This document shows positions 1-7,859 of a stretch of 64,000 bases of DNA, in pieces (position 1 is the first letter of the stretch; each line of letters starts with the position of its first letter). The notes under the pieces are model-generated. The model ran no database searches. It saw only the letters and a list, made by a program, of their open reading frames with translations, and had not been told where the DNA came from. The DNA comes from Streptomyces sp. PTY087I2 (GTDB lineage: Bacteria; Actinomycetota; Actinomycetes; Streptomycetales; Streptomycetaceae), in assembly GCF_001687325.1 (NCBI RefSeq), contig NZ_LZRD01000001.1, positions 124,001-188,000 on the forward strand, written 5' to 3'. Position numbers and translations under genes: made by a program.

Positions 1-1011
1 CCCGAGGAGCCGGGCCCGTACGGACACGTCCGCCCGGGCGAGAGCGGTGAGCGCGGAGCCGTAGGTCGCCCAGAACGAGGCGGGCGCGCGGACGACTCCG
101 GGAGAGCCGATCAGGTCGGCCACCAGCTCGCGTTCGGCGCTCTCGCGGTCCAGCCCGGCGGCCTTGACCAGCGTGCGGACGTCCTGCGGCAGCGCCGCGT
201 ACGGCGGCATACCGGCGGCGCAGCGCTCGACCAGCAAGCGGCGGAACTGCGCCCAGGCGTCCGCCGGTGCGAGCCGGGCCACCAGGTCGCGCACGTACTG
301 GCGCAGCGCCTTGACGGTCAGCGCGCCGGCGAGGGCGAACTCCAGGAAGACGGCGCGCTGCCGGTCCTCGTCCACGACGAGGCCATGGACGCGCTCGGCC
401 TCGCGGGCCTTGCCGAAGAACGAGGCGGCGTACGTGGCGTTCTCGGCCTGGAGGAAGAGGCGGGCCACCTGCTCGTAGTAGGTGGGGAGGAAGTGCGGCA
501 CGGCCCGGCCGAGCCGGGTGCCGAGCTCGTCGAAGCCCTCCTTGGCCGCGCCGGCGCGGGTCTTGGCCTGGCGGCCCAGCCGCTCGATGTCCTTGACCAG
601 GGCGAGGGCGTGGTGCCCGTTGGCCGGGTCGTTGACCAGGGCCCAGGCGGGGAAGCCCAGCGTCTCGCGGCGGACCTGCCCGACGACGGGGGCCTCCGCG
701 GTCCGGGCCAGCCCGAGGAACTCCAGGGCCAGGTCCTCGGCCTCGCCGAGCGTGCCGGGGACGAGCCGGACCACCGCGCGGTCCCCGAGGGCGGTGTGCG
801 TGTAGGTGCGGGCGGTCAGTGTGTCGGCGTCGTCCCGGTCGGTGGTCCCGGCCGGGAGGATCGCGCCCGCGTCCAGCAGGGTCGCCACGCGGGCGTCAGC
901 GGCGCGGGCGTCAGCGGCGCGGGCGTCGGCGCCGCGGCCCCGGTTCTGGGCGGGGAGGGCCGTCGAGCCCGCTGCCGCCGTGTTCGCTTCGGTGTTCGTC
1001 GTGATGCTCAT
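1..1011 (-). CDS. Large uncharacterised protein, N-terminal part (cut by window edge)
   Basis: The visible part is the first 337 residues of a protein that continues beyond base 1. It starts at an ATG that overlaps the stop of the DUF4132 gene by 4 nt (ATGA), so the two are probably translationally coupled. After a flexible Ala-rich start with three copies of an ADARA unit comes an alpha-helical, Leu/Ala-rich region with no signal peptide or membrane segment, so it is probably cytosolic. From memory it resembles very large Streptomyces proteins (over 1000 residues) encoded next to MoxR ATPase/VWA genes and DUF4132 proteins, but no catalytic motif is visible here. Function unknown; the family link is inference from partial similarity and the DUF4132 neighbour. 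Confidence 0.7.
   Translation of the reverse strand, partial: MSITTNTEANTAAAGSTALPAQNRGRGADARAADARAADARVATLLDAGAILPAGTTDRDDADTLTARTYTHTALGDRAVVRLVPGTLGEAEDLALEFLGLARTAEAPVVGQVRRETLGFPAWALVNDPANGHHALALVKDIERLGRQAKTRAGAAKEGFDELGTRLGRAVPHFLPTYYEQVARLFLQAENATYAASFFGKAREAERVHGLVVDEDRQRAVFLEFALAGALTVKALRQYVRDLVARLAPADAWAQFRRLLVERCAAGMPPYAALPQDVRTLVKAAGLDRESAERELVADLIGSPGVVRAPASFWATYGSALTALARADVSVRARLLG
893..937. repeat. Three tandem 15-bp units in the N-terminal coding region
   Basis: The unit GCGTCAGCGGCGCGG occurs twice exactly (893-907 and 908-922), and a third, diverged copy follows to 937. In the minus-strand gene this encodes repeated Ala-Asp-Ala-Arg-Ala. Being in frame and a multiple of three, it can change copy number without a frameshift, as expected for a flexible linker. 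Confidence 0.8.
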
Positions 1012-1868
1012 GCCGCCCGCTCCTCGTCCGCCACGTCGCGGCCGGCGTAGAGCGCCGCCGCCATGCGCATACCCTCGGACCACGCCACGGGGCCGACCTC
1101 GGCCGCCGTCAGCGCGCGCCCCGAGGCGTCGGTCCAGCCCAGGGGGCCCGTCTCGGTGTCGTACGCGTCGTATCCGTCGTGCTCGCCGATCCAGATACGC
1201 GCCTCGACACTCGCGCCGTCCTCGACGACCGGGCAGACCGCGTAACCGCCGCGCGACCGGTACCCGAGCTGGGTGACACGGCCGTGCAGGAAGCGCAGTT
1301 CCTTGAACGCGCCGCCGGCGTAGGTGTCCACGGAGGTGGTGTCCGGGGCGAGGCCGGCCGGGCGGTGCCACACCTCGCGGAACAGCTGCTCCACGTTCTG
1401 GCGCACTTCCAGTTCGACCGCGAACTCCCGCAGCTCGTCGAGGTCTTCCAGCAGGACGGGGTGGGGCACGCTCACGACGTCCGGGGTGATGCGGACGGTG
1501 TCACCGTCCAGGTCGACGAGTCCGAGACCGCGCTCCGGGTCGACGTCGCGCAGGAACCCGGCGACCCCGCCGTCCGCGCCGGTGACCACCACGTCCCGCA
1601 GGGCCGCCTGCCACGCCGGGTCGGGCCAGACCCGGGCGAGCACGGCGGTGGGAACGGGCAGCGAACGCACCATCCACTGCTCGACATCGCTCAGGCACCG
1701 GCTCTCGTGCCGCTCCAGCCACTCGGTCAGCTGCCGGAGGCCGACGACCGCCGGATCGTCCTTCACCTTGGCCGGAACGGACTTCAGCCGTCGGCCCTTC
1801 CCGTTGCGGCAGACCACCTTGCCCGCCTCCAGAGCGACTTCGTAGTCGCCCGCCGAGACCCACCCCAT
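1008..1868 (-). CDS. DUF4132 domain protein
   Basis: A 286-residue protein. The chosen ATG at 1868 has GGGGAG about 8 nt upstream; a longer reading to 1943 would add Cys/Arg-rich sequence that looks non-coding. The core (NGKGRRLKS, then LTEWLERHESRCLSDVEQW, and the C-terminal QNVEQLFREVWHRP region) matches what I recall of DUF4132, the C-terminal domain of E. coli MolR/YehI-type proteins, whose biochemical role is unclear. There is no signal peptide or membrane segment. It lies upstream of, and overlaps by 4 nt, the large gene at the window edge, so the two form an operon. DUF4132 proteins in actinobacteria often sit with MoxR-type ATPases, which could lie just outside this window. Confidence 0.75.
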   Translation of the reverse strand: MGWVSAGDYEVALEAGKVVCRNGKGRRLKSVPAKVKDDPAVVGLRQLTEWLERHESRCLSDVEQWMVRSLPVPTAVLARVWPDPAWQAALRDVVVTGADGGVAGFLRDVDPERGLGLVDLDGDTVRITPDVVSVPHPVLLEDLDELREFAVELEVRQNVEQLFREVWHRPAGLAPDTTSVDTYAGGAFKELRFLHGRVTQLGYRSRGGYAVCPVVEDGASVEARIWIGEHDGYDAYDTETGPLGWTDASGRALTAAEVGPVAWSEGMRMAAALYAGRDVADEERAA

Positions 1869-2033
1869 GCGCTGTTCTCCCCGTCGTGCCGGACAGCCGC
1901 CGCCGTGGCGGCATGCTGATGAAACCCGTCGACGGCAACGCACCGTGACGATTGGGAGAAACTTTAGGCGCCACCACTGACAACGCGTCCGGAGCCCCGG
2001 AACGCACTGCCCGGTCCGCTGTACGCGACCCGC

Positions 2034-2738
2034 TCAGTCGCCGGCCTGGAGGCGCAGCCCCGCCAGGGTCAGGTCCAGCGCGGCGCGGAACTGTTCGACG
2101 TCGTCGTGCCCGTCGAACTCGTCGACGATCTCGTGCACGAAGGGGAAGGCGGCGGCGTCGAGCTGCCGCCAGGTCGCGGCGAAGCGGCCGAGGAACTCGT
2201 CGCGGCCGACGGCGCCGTCGAGAACCTCCTCGGGCGGTTCCTGCCCCAGGTCGACGGCGGAGCCCACAACGACCGTTGTGATCGCCGAGACGGCGTGGAA
2301 CCGCTGGCGCGCGGTGAGCTTCAGCCGCAGGGTCGGCTGCCCCAGCTTCTCGTACAGGCGCAGGGCGTTGCCCTGGATGTCGGTGTTGCGCATGAAGTAG
2401 TTGCCGAGCCAGGGCCGTACCAGGATCGCGTCGAACAGGGTCAGCGACATCGCGCGCAGATGGTCGATCGGGTCGTCGCCGGGCTCGATCGCCTCGATCT
2501 CGGCGAGAACGCCGCCGATGACGTGATCGGTGGCGCGGTCGAGCAGCTCGTCCTTGCTTGCGACGTACCAGTAGATGCTGGCCACGCCGCCCCCGAGGCG
2601 CTGTGCGAGGGCCCGGAACGTCAGCGCCGAAGGACCTGCCTCGTCGAGGAGCGCCACCGCCTCGGTGAGCACGGACTCCATCGAGTGCGAAGCCCGGCGG
2701 CGGCCGCCCGCGGCGGCCCGGTTCTGGTGGCGCGGCAT
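2034..2738 (-). CDS. TetR family transcriptional regulator
   Basis: A 234-residue repressor. The N-terminal helix-turn-helix (about residues 20-65) has the TetR pattern: LDEAGPSALTFRALAQRLG, then ASIYWYVASKDELLDRATD. The C-terminal ligand-binding domain resembles the TetR C-terminal class (helical, with RFHAVSAITTVVVGSAVD). It is transcribed divergently from an MFS exporter across a 101-bp gap that holds two 17-bp palindromes. The classic reading is autorepression plus repression of the pump, relieved when a substrate of the pump binds. The ligand cannot be read from the sequence. Confidence 0.93.
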   Translation of the reverse strand: MPRHQNRAAAGGRRRASHSMESVLTEAVALLDEAGPSALTFRALAQRLGGGVASIYWYVASKDELLDRATDHVIGGVLAEIEAIEPGDDPIDHLRAMSLTLFDAILVRPWLGNYFMRNTDIQGNALRLYEKLGQPTLRLKLTARQRFHAVSAITTVVVGSAVDLGQEPPEEVLDGAVGRDEFLGRFAATWRQLDAAAFPFVHEIVDEFDGHDDVEQFRAALDLTLAGLRLQAGD

Positions 2739-2764
2739 GGCCTCTGCCCTTCGTTTGCATCTCT

Positions 2765-2806
2765 ATCGAACGCTGTTCTATCGTACCTTATGGAACATCG
2801 TTCGAT
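2765..2806. promoter_or_regulatory. Twin TetR operator in the tetR/MFS intergenic region
   Basis: Two copies of the palindrome AT-N-GAAC-N3-GTTC-N-AT occupy 2765-2781 and 2790-2806, with centres 25 bp apart. Together they form a larger inverted repeat with 16-bp arms (2763-2778 and 2793-2808) and one mismatch. A weaker third site, GAGC-GGC-GTTC, lies at 2811-2821 just before the MFS ribosome-binding site. Position and symmetry point to cooperative binding of two repressor dimers controlling both divergent genes. Confidence 0.8.
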
Positions 2807-2839
2807 AGTCGAGCGGCGTTCGATGAAAGGAGCGCCGCC

Positions 2840-4312
2840 ATGACGACCGCGATACTGAAACCCCCCGCTTCCCGTACCTATCCCTCCCTGCGCGCCGCGT
2901 GGATCCCGCTGGCCGCTCTCTGCCTGGCCTTCTTCGTCGAGATGGTCGACAACACCCTGCTGTCGATCGCGCTGCCCACCATCGGGCGCGACCTCGGCGG
3001 CGGGACCACCGCACTGCAATGGGTCACGAGCGCCTACTCACTGACCTTCGGCGGCCTGCTGCTCACCGCCGGTTCCCTGGCCGACCGGCTCGGCCGCCGC
3101 CGCGTCCTGCTCGTCGGGCTGGCCGTGTTCGGCGCGCTGAGCCTGTGCGCCGTCTGGGTTACCACCGCGGGCGAGCTCATCGCCCTGCGCGCCCTGCTCG
3201 GCATCGCCGCCGCGGCGATGGCCCCGATCACGAACTCGCTGGTGTTCCGCCTCTTCGACGACAAGGCGCTGCGGATGCGCGCCATGACGGTGATGATCGT
3301 CGTCGGCATGTCCGGCTTCATCCTCGGACCGCTGATCGGCGGCACGGCCCTGGCCCATGTGCGCTGGGAGTGGCTGCTCGTCGTCAACGCCCCGATCGCG
3401 GTGATCGCCTGGATCGGGGTCCGCCTCGGCGTCTCGGCCGACCGGCCCGAGGACCTGACCCGCGACCGGCTCGACGTGCCGGGCGCAGCGCTGAGCGTCC
3501 TCACCATCGGGCTCGCCTGCTACGCGCTGACCAGCGGCGTCGAGAACGGCTGGCTCTCGGCCCTCACCATCGGTTCGGTCGTGGGCGCGGCCGTCGCCGC
3601 GATCGCCTTCGTCCTCCACGAGCGCCGCAGCCCGGCGCCCATGCTGGACCTCGGCCTGTTCTCCAACGGCACGGTCCGCGGCGCCGCCGTGGCGCAGATC
3701 GGTACGTCCATCGCGATGGCCGGCGTGATGTTCGGGCTCATCCTCCACTTCCAGTACGCGTACGGCTGGAGCCCGGTACGGGCCGGCCTCGCCAACCTGC
3801 CGCTGATCGTGACCATGCTGCTCGCGACGCCCGTCTCGGAGGGACTGGCCCGGCGTTACGGTCACCGTGTCGCCTGCCTGGTGGGCGCGGCCTGCCTGGC
3901 CGTCGCGCTGGCGGGACTGTCCTGGGGTGTCGAGCACGGTTACGTCGTCATCGCGCTCTGCATGGTGCTCATGACGATCGGACTGCGGACCGTCATGACG
4001 ATCTGCGCGGTCGCGCTGGTCGACGCGATGCCGGCCAACCGCACCTCGATGGGCACCGCGCTCAACGACACCGCGCAGGAGGTCGGCACCAGCGTCGGCA
4101 CCGCCGCGGTCGGCACGCTGATCGCCGCGCTGGTCACCACCCAGCTCCCGGCCGGCGTGTGGAGCAGCGACCTGGTCGCCTCCTTCTTCCACGGCGAGCG
4201 GATCGCGTACGCCGTGCTCGCCGTCGCCGTAGGCCTGATCGCGACGGTCGGTGCGCTGAGCCTCACCAACTCCCGCAGCGTGGAGGAGCCGGCGCCCGCG
4301 GAGGCGGCCTGA
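2840..4312 (+). CDS. MFS drug exporter, DHA2/EmrB-QacA type
   Basis: A 490-residue integral membrane protein with about 14 hydrophobic segments, the usual size for the DHA2 family of proton-coupled multidrug exporters. Visible signatures are the segment-1 motif VEMVDNTLLSIALPTI (motif D1), the loop motif GSLADRLGRRRVLL (motif A) and a segment-5 Gly/Pro region GFILGPLIGG (motif C, antiporter signature). AAAGGAG precedes the ATG by about 9 nt. It probably exports hydrophobic compounds from the cytoplasm and is under control of the divergent TetR gene. The substrate cannot be inferred. Confidence 0.93.
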   Translation: MTTAILKPPASRTYPSLRAAWIPLAALCLAFFVEMVDNTLLSIALPTIGRDLGGGTTALQWVTSAYSLTFGGLLLTAGSLADRLGRRRVLLVGLAVFGALSLCAVWVTTAGELIALRALLGIAAAAMAPITNSLVFRLFDDKALRMRAMTVMIVVGMSGFILGPLIGGTALAHVRWEWLLVVNAPIAVIAWIGVRLGVSADRPEDLTRDRLDVPGAALSVLTIGLACYALTSGVENGWLSALTIGSVVGAAVAAIAFVLHERRSPAPMLDLGLFSNGTVRGAAVAQIGTSIAMAGVMFGLILHFQYAYGWSPVRAGLANLPLIVTMLLATPVSEGLARRYGHRVACLVGAACLAVALAGLSWGVEHGYVVIALCMVLMTIGLRTVMTICAVALVDAMPANRTSMGTALNDTAQEVGTSVGTAAVGTLIAALVTTQLPAGVWSSDLVASFFHGERIAYAVLAVAVGLIATVGALSLTNSRSVEEPAPAEAA

Positions 4313-4339
4313 CGGCCGGTCCGTACGCGCCGGCGGCTC

Positions 4340-5785
4340 CTACCCCCGCCAAGTCTCCAGCAGCCGCAGCCACACCTCGCTGATCGTCGGGTACGCCGGG
4401 ACCGCGTGCCACAGACGGTCGATGGGGACCTCCCCCGCGACCGCGACCGTTGCCGAGTGGAGGAGTTCGCCGATGCCCGGGCCGACGAAGGTGACGCCGA
4501 GCAGGATCTCGCGGTCCAGGTCCACGATCATGCGGGCGCGGCCCCGGTAGCCGTCGGCGTAGAGGCCAGAGCCGGCGACCGAGGCGAGGTCGTGGTCGAC
4601 GGCGCGGACGCGGTGGCCCGCGCGTTCGGCCTCGGCGAGGGTCAGGCCGACGGACGCGGCCTCGGGGTCGGTGAAGACGACCTGGGGGACGGCCCGGTGG
4701 TCGGCGGTGGCCGCGTGGGTGCCCCAGGGGGCGGTGTCCAGGGAGGCGTTGCCGGCGCGGGCGGCGATCGCCGCGCCCGCGATCCGGGCCTGGTACTTGC
4801 CCTGGTGGGTCAGCAGGGCGCGGTGGTTGACGTCCCCGACCGCGTACAGCCAGTCCGTGCCCTCCACGAGGCAGCTGTCGTCCACGGTGAGCCAGGAGCC
4901 CGGTTCGAGGCCGATCGTCTCCAGGCCCAGGTCGTCCGTGCGCGGGGCCCTGCCGGTGGCGAAGAGGATCTCGTCGGCCTCGACGCGGTCGCCGTCGTCC
5001 AGTTCGACGGTGACCGGTCCGTCGGGCGCGGGGCGGTGCAAGGCGGTGACGGAGACGCCCGTACGGATCGTGGCCCCGGCCTCCGTGAGCGCCTCGGCGA
5101 CCAGCTCGCCCGCGAACGGCTCCATCTTCGGGAGCAGGCCGCCGCCCCGGATCAGCAGGGTCACCTCGGAGCCCAGCGCCTGCCAGACGGTGGCCATCTC
5201 CACGCCCACGACTCCCCCGCCGACGACCACGAGCCGGCCGGGAGCTTCCTTGGCGCTGGTGGCCTCGCGGCTGGTCCAGGGGCGGGCCTCCTCGATGCCG
5301 GGCAGGGCGGGGACGACGGCCCGGCTGCCGGTGCAGACAGCGACGGCGTGCCGGGCGGTGAGCCGGTGCTCCGTGCCGTCGGGAGCGGTGACCGTGACCT
5401 CGCGGGGGCCGGTGAGCCGGCCCGTACCCCGGTAGACGTCCGCTCCAACGCTCTCCAGCCAGGCGACCTGGCCGTCGTCCTTCCAGTGGCTCGTCTCCGC
5501 GTCCCGGTGGGCGAGGACGGCCCCCACGTCCAGGGGGCCCTGCACGGCGGCGCTCAGCCCCGGCACCCTGCGGGCGTCGGCACGGGCGACGACGGGGCGC
5601 AGCAGCGCCTTGCTCGGCATGCAGGCCCAATAGGAGCATTCGCCGCCGACCAGTTCGGATTCCACCACCGCCGTGGTGAGCCCGGCGGCCCGCGCCCGGT
5701 CCGCGACGTTCTCGCCCACGGGCCCCGCCCCGACGACCACGACGTCGTAGGGCGAGCCTTCGGAGATCTTCCCTGCGTCAGTCAT
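4340..5785 (-). CDS. Mercuric-reductase-like FAD/NAD(P) disulfide oxidoreductase
   Basis: A 481-residue class I flavoprotein disulfide reductase. An N-terminal FAD-binding VVVVGAGPVGE motif is followed by a redox-active CX4C pair (Cys50 and Cys55 in GGECSYWACMPSKALLRP). A second Rossmann motif VVVGGGVVGVEMA binds NAD(P)H, then come an FAD motif LYAVGDVN and a dimerisation domain. The C-terminal catalytic loop reads AYPT (Tyr465) where glutathione and lipoamide reductases have a His-Pro-Thr, so the general-acid histidine is missing, as in mercuric-reductase-like relatives. ATG 5785 is chosen because GAGGAG lies 8 nt upstream; a longer start at 5821 lacks this. It is divergent from trxC (125 bp), which suggests a thiol-redox role; the disulfide substrate is unknown. 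Confidence 0.88.
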   Translation of the reverse strand: MTDAGKISEGSPYDVVVVGAGPVGENVADRARAAGLTTAVVESELVGGECSYWACMPSKALLRPVVARADARRVPGLSAAVQGPLDVGAVLAHRDAETSHWKDDGQVAWLESVGADVYRGTGRLTGPREVTVTAPDGTEHRLTARHAVAVCTGSRAVVPALPGIEEARPWTSREATSAKEAPGRLVVVGGGVVGVEMATVWQALGSEVTLLIRGGGLLPKMEPFAGELVAEALTEAGATIRTGVSVTALHRPAPDGPVTVELDDGDRVEADEILFATGRAPRTDDLGLETIGLEPGSWLTVDDSCLVEGTDWLYAVGDVNHRALLTHQGKYQARIAGAAIAARAGNASLDTAPWGTHAATADHRAVPQVVFTDPEAASVGLTLAEAERAGHRVRAVDHDLASVAGSGLYADGYRGRARMIVDLDREILLGVTFVGPGIGELLHSATVAVAGEVPIDRLWHAVPAYPTISEVWLRLLETWRG

Positions 5786-5831
5786 GGAAACAGTCTCCTC
5801 GTGGGTGTGCGCACCGGCCACATGGGCAGGC

Positions 5832-5857
5832 GGAATAGCGCAAGAGCAGTCACCGTT
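5832..5857 (+). promoter_or_regulatory. SigR-type promoter for trxC
   Basis: GGAAT at 5832-5836 is followed after exactly 18 nt by GTT at 5855-5857. This matches the established consensus for the oxidative-stress sigma factor SigR in Streptomyces (GGAAT-N18/19-GTT). The predicted transcript starts about 45 nt before the trxC ATG. From memory, S. coelicolor trxC is a known SigR target. Confidence 0.8.
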
Positions 5858-5910
5858 GTGCCGGACAGGACCGGACAGGACCCCACGGGCACAGGAAGAG
5901 GTTCCCCAGT

Positions 5911-6309
5911 ATGAGCACCGTCGAGCTCACCAAGGAAAACTTCGATCAGGTCGTCAGCGACAACGATTTCGTCCTGATCGACTTCTGGGCTTCCTGGTGT
6001 GGCCCCTGCCGGCAGTTCGCGCCGGTCTACGACTCGGCCTCCGAGCGCCACCCGGATCTGGTCTTCGCCAAGGTCGACACCGAGGCGCAGCAGGAGCTGG
6101 CGGCGGCCTTCGACATCCGCTCCATCCCGACGCTGATGATCGTCCGTGACAACGTCGCGGTCTTCGCGCAGCCCGGCGCGCTGCCCGAGGCGGCCCTGGA
6201 GGACGTCATCGGACAGGCCCGGAATCTGGACATGGACGAGGTCCGCAAGTCGGTCGAGGAGCAGAAGCGGGCGGCCGAGGCGGGGCAGGGGCAGCCGGAG
6301 GCCCAGTAG
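5911..6309 (+). CDS. trxC: Thioredoxin TrxC
   Basis: A 132-residue cytosolic thioredoxin. The active site WCGPC (Cys30, Cys33) follows the strand VLIDFWAS, and the cis-proline loop is IRSIPTLM. It reduces protein disulfides and is recycled by a thioredoxin reductase. A charged tail of about 20 residues (EEQKRAAEAGQGQPEAQ) extends beyond the usual 105-110-residue fold. AGAGG precedes the ATG. A SigR-type promoter lies upstream and a mercuric-reductase-like flavoprotein is divergent. In S. coelicolor the same arrangement occurs around trxC (SCO0885, from memory), hence the symbol. Confidence 0.92.
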   Translation: MSTVELTKENFDQVVSDNDFVLIDFWASWCGPCRQFAPVYDSASERHPDLVFAKVDTEAQQELAAAFDIRSIPTLMIVRDNVAVFAQPGALPEAALEDVIGQARNLDMDEVRKSVEEQKRAAEAGQGQPEAQ

Positions 6310-6325
6310 CCGCCCGGCGCGCTCC

Positions 6326-6365
6326 CTAGGGCCTATCCGGTCCTGATCCGCCGGACACGCCCTAG
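6326..6365. terminator. Bidirectional terminator of a repeated intergenic type
   Basis: The arms CTAGGGCCTATCCGG (6326-6340) and CCGGACACGCCCTAG (6351-6365) pair with two mismatches around a 10-nt loop. The element sits between convergent genes and includes the stop codon of the downstream minus-strand gene. Similar GGGCCTxTCCGG...CCGGACAxGCCC elements recur between convergent genes in Streptomyces, from memory. Confidence 0.7.
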
Positions 6366-6637
6366 CCGCCCGGTCGGCGCTCGCCCTCGGCCCCGGCGAC
6401 ACGCACCGACATGCCGTAGTCGAGCTCCTCGCCGTCGATGAGCACGGCCTCCACCGTCCGGGTCACCGGATCGACGTCCGCCTCCATGCCCTCGCCGGCG
6501 TACCGGGGATAGCCCGATGCCCCCGTCTCGCCGGTGGCGGCGACGACCGCGGAACGGATCGGCCGGCCGGGGCCACCGCTCCGGGTCCGGCTGTGGTCGG
6601 GGATCAGGAGCAGCTCGTAACTCTGCGGATGGCTCAT
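6362..6637 (-). CDS. Small conserved hypothetical protein
   Basis: A 91-residue soluble protein beginning MSHPQSYELLLIPDHSRT. The start at 6637 has GGAGG only 1 nt before it, which is unusually close; an ATG at 6655 (six residues longer) has no ribosome-binding site, so the true start is uncertain. No signal peptide, membrane segment, Cys pair or catalytic motif is visible. The second half is acidic (DVDPVTRTVEAVLIDGEELDYG) and looks like a small beta-rich fold. It is convergent with trxC and downstream of the LacI gene. Family unknown to me. Confidence 0.6.
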   Translation of the reverse strand: MSHPQSYELLLIPDHSRTRSGGPGRPIRSAVVAATGETGASGYPRYAGEGMEADVDPVTRTVEAVLIDGEELDYGMSVRVAGAEGERRPGG

Positions 6638-6691
6638 GCCTCCGACGCTAGACATGCGCCGTGCACCGCGCATGCCCAGCGCCGGAGGCGG

Positions 6692-7714
6692 TCAGCTGGA
6701 TTCCCGGTGGACGGCGCTGGTGCGGAGCAGGTCGTGGTGGACCGGTGGCCCGCCCGGGTGCTGGACCATGCGGTCGATCGTCTCCGCCAGCGGCTGCGGC
6801 ATAGCCAGATCCATCCGGACGGTGCTCAGCCGGGGGCGCAGCAGCCTGCCGATGAGGGAGTCGTCCGCGCCGATCACCGCCGTGTCGGCGGGCACGGCCA
6901 CCCCGGCGTCCTGGAGCGCCCGCATCATCAGCATGGCGTACTCGTCGTTGTACGCGAACACCGCGTCCAGCCCCAGTTCGCCCCAGCGGGCGGCCAACTG
7001 CTGCGCGGACTCCTCCTCGTACCGCAGCGGCAGCGGGCAGATCCGCGCCGAGGCGGCTTCGGCGGCGCGCCGGGCCCCGGCGAGGCGGGTTTCCGAGAAG
7101 GACTCCCGGCACGGTTCCTGGGGCATGACCACGCCGATGTGGCGGCGGCCCCGGGCCAGCAGGTGTTCCACGGCGCTTTCCCCGACCCGGCGTTGGTCGA
7201 TGACGAGGCCGTGCGCCCCCGGGACCGGGTCGGGCCCGAGGGTGATCACCGCCTTGGCGCCGGAGCGGGTCAGTATGCCCGTGCCGTGCGGGGTGAGGGT
7301 GATGCCCGGCGGTACGACGACGGCGACGGGGCGCAGTTCGGCCCAGGCGGTGGCCGCCTCGTCGGCAGTGAGGCCGACGCTGCCGTACTGCACGACGGTG
7401 TAGTCCAGCCGGCGTAACCCCGACTGGAGTTCTTCGAAGAAGTACTGGTGCAGTGGCCCCCCGGGTATCTGGCCGGAGGGCAACAGGACCATGCGGCTGT
7501 GTCCGGCGCGCAGACTGCGGGCGGCCGCGTGCGGTACGTAACCGAGCTGGAGGGCGGCCTCCCTGACCCGGCGTCGGGTGGGATCGCTGATCCGGACGCC
7601 GGTGTTGTTGTTCAGCACGTACGACACGGTGGCCCGGGACACTCCGGCGAGGCGGGCCACATCGGCGCTGGTCGGGACGGAGACTTCGGCGGGCTGCTTG
7701 GGTAACTGGCTCAT
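6692..7714 (-). CDS. LacI family transcriptional regulator with a TTA codon
   Basis: A 340-residue regulator. The LacI-type helix-turn-helix and hinge are at the N-terminus (SADVARLAGVSRATVSYVLN, then RRRVREAALQLGYVPHAAA). A periplasmic-binding-protein-like effector domain follows (IGVVMPQ..., AVFAYNDEYAMLMMRALQDAGV, IGADDSLIG). Such proteins usually repress sugar-use genes and respond to a sugar ligand, but no sugar operon is adjacent, so its target is elsewhere or itself. Leu100 is encoded by TTA (complement of 7415-7417), the codon read by bldA tRNA, so full translation should depend on bldA and hence on development stage. Confidence 0.92.
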   Translation of the reverse strand: MSQLPKQPAEVSVPTSADVARLAGVSRATVSYVLNNNTGVRISDPTRRRVREAALQLGYVPHAAARSLRAGHSRMVLLPSGQIPGGPLHQYFFEELQSGLRRLDYTVVQYGSVGLTADEAATAWAELRPVAVVVPPGITLTPHGTGILTRSGAKAVITLGPDPVPGAHGLVIDQRRVGESAVEHLLARGRRHIGVVMPQEPCRESFSETRLAGARRAAEAASARICPLPLRYEEESAQQLAARWGELGLDAVFAYNDEYAMLMMRALQDAGVAVPADTAVIGADDSLIGRLLRPRLSTVRMDLAMPQPLAETIDRMVQHPGGPPVHHDLLRTSAVHRESS

Positions 7715-7859
7715 GGCGTCGGGCAGTCTTCCAGACCCGTGGGAGCGGGTTTCGGCCCGGGCCCCGCAGGTCCGGTCACGGTGGCCGGAACACCGCCCCG
7801 CGCTCCCGGTCCGACGCCCCCCTCCCGGGATCCGGGGGCAGGGGTTCTACGGTGTGGTG

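Noticed and set aside
7772..7788. Near-palindrome CCGG-N-CAC-N-GTG-N-CCGG upstream of the LacI gene
   Set aside because: It is GC-only, with three unpaired positions, and easily expected by chance at this base composition. No second copy was found.
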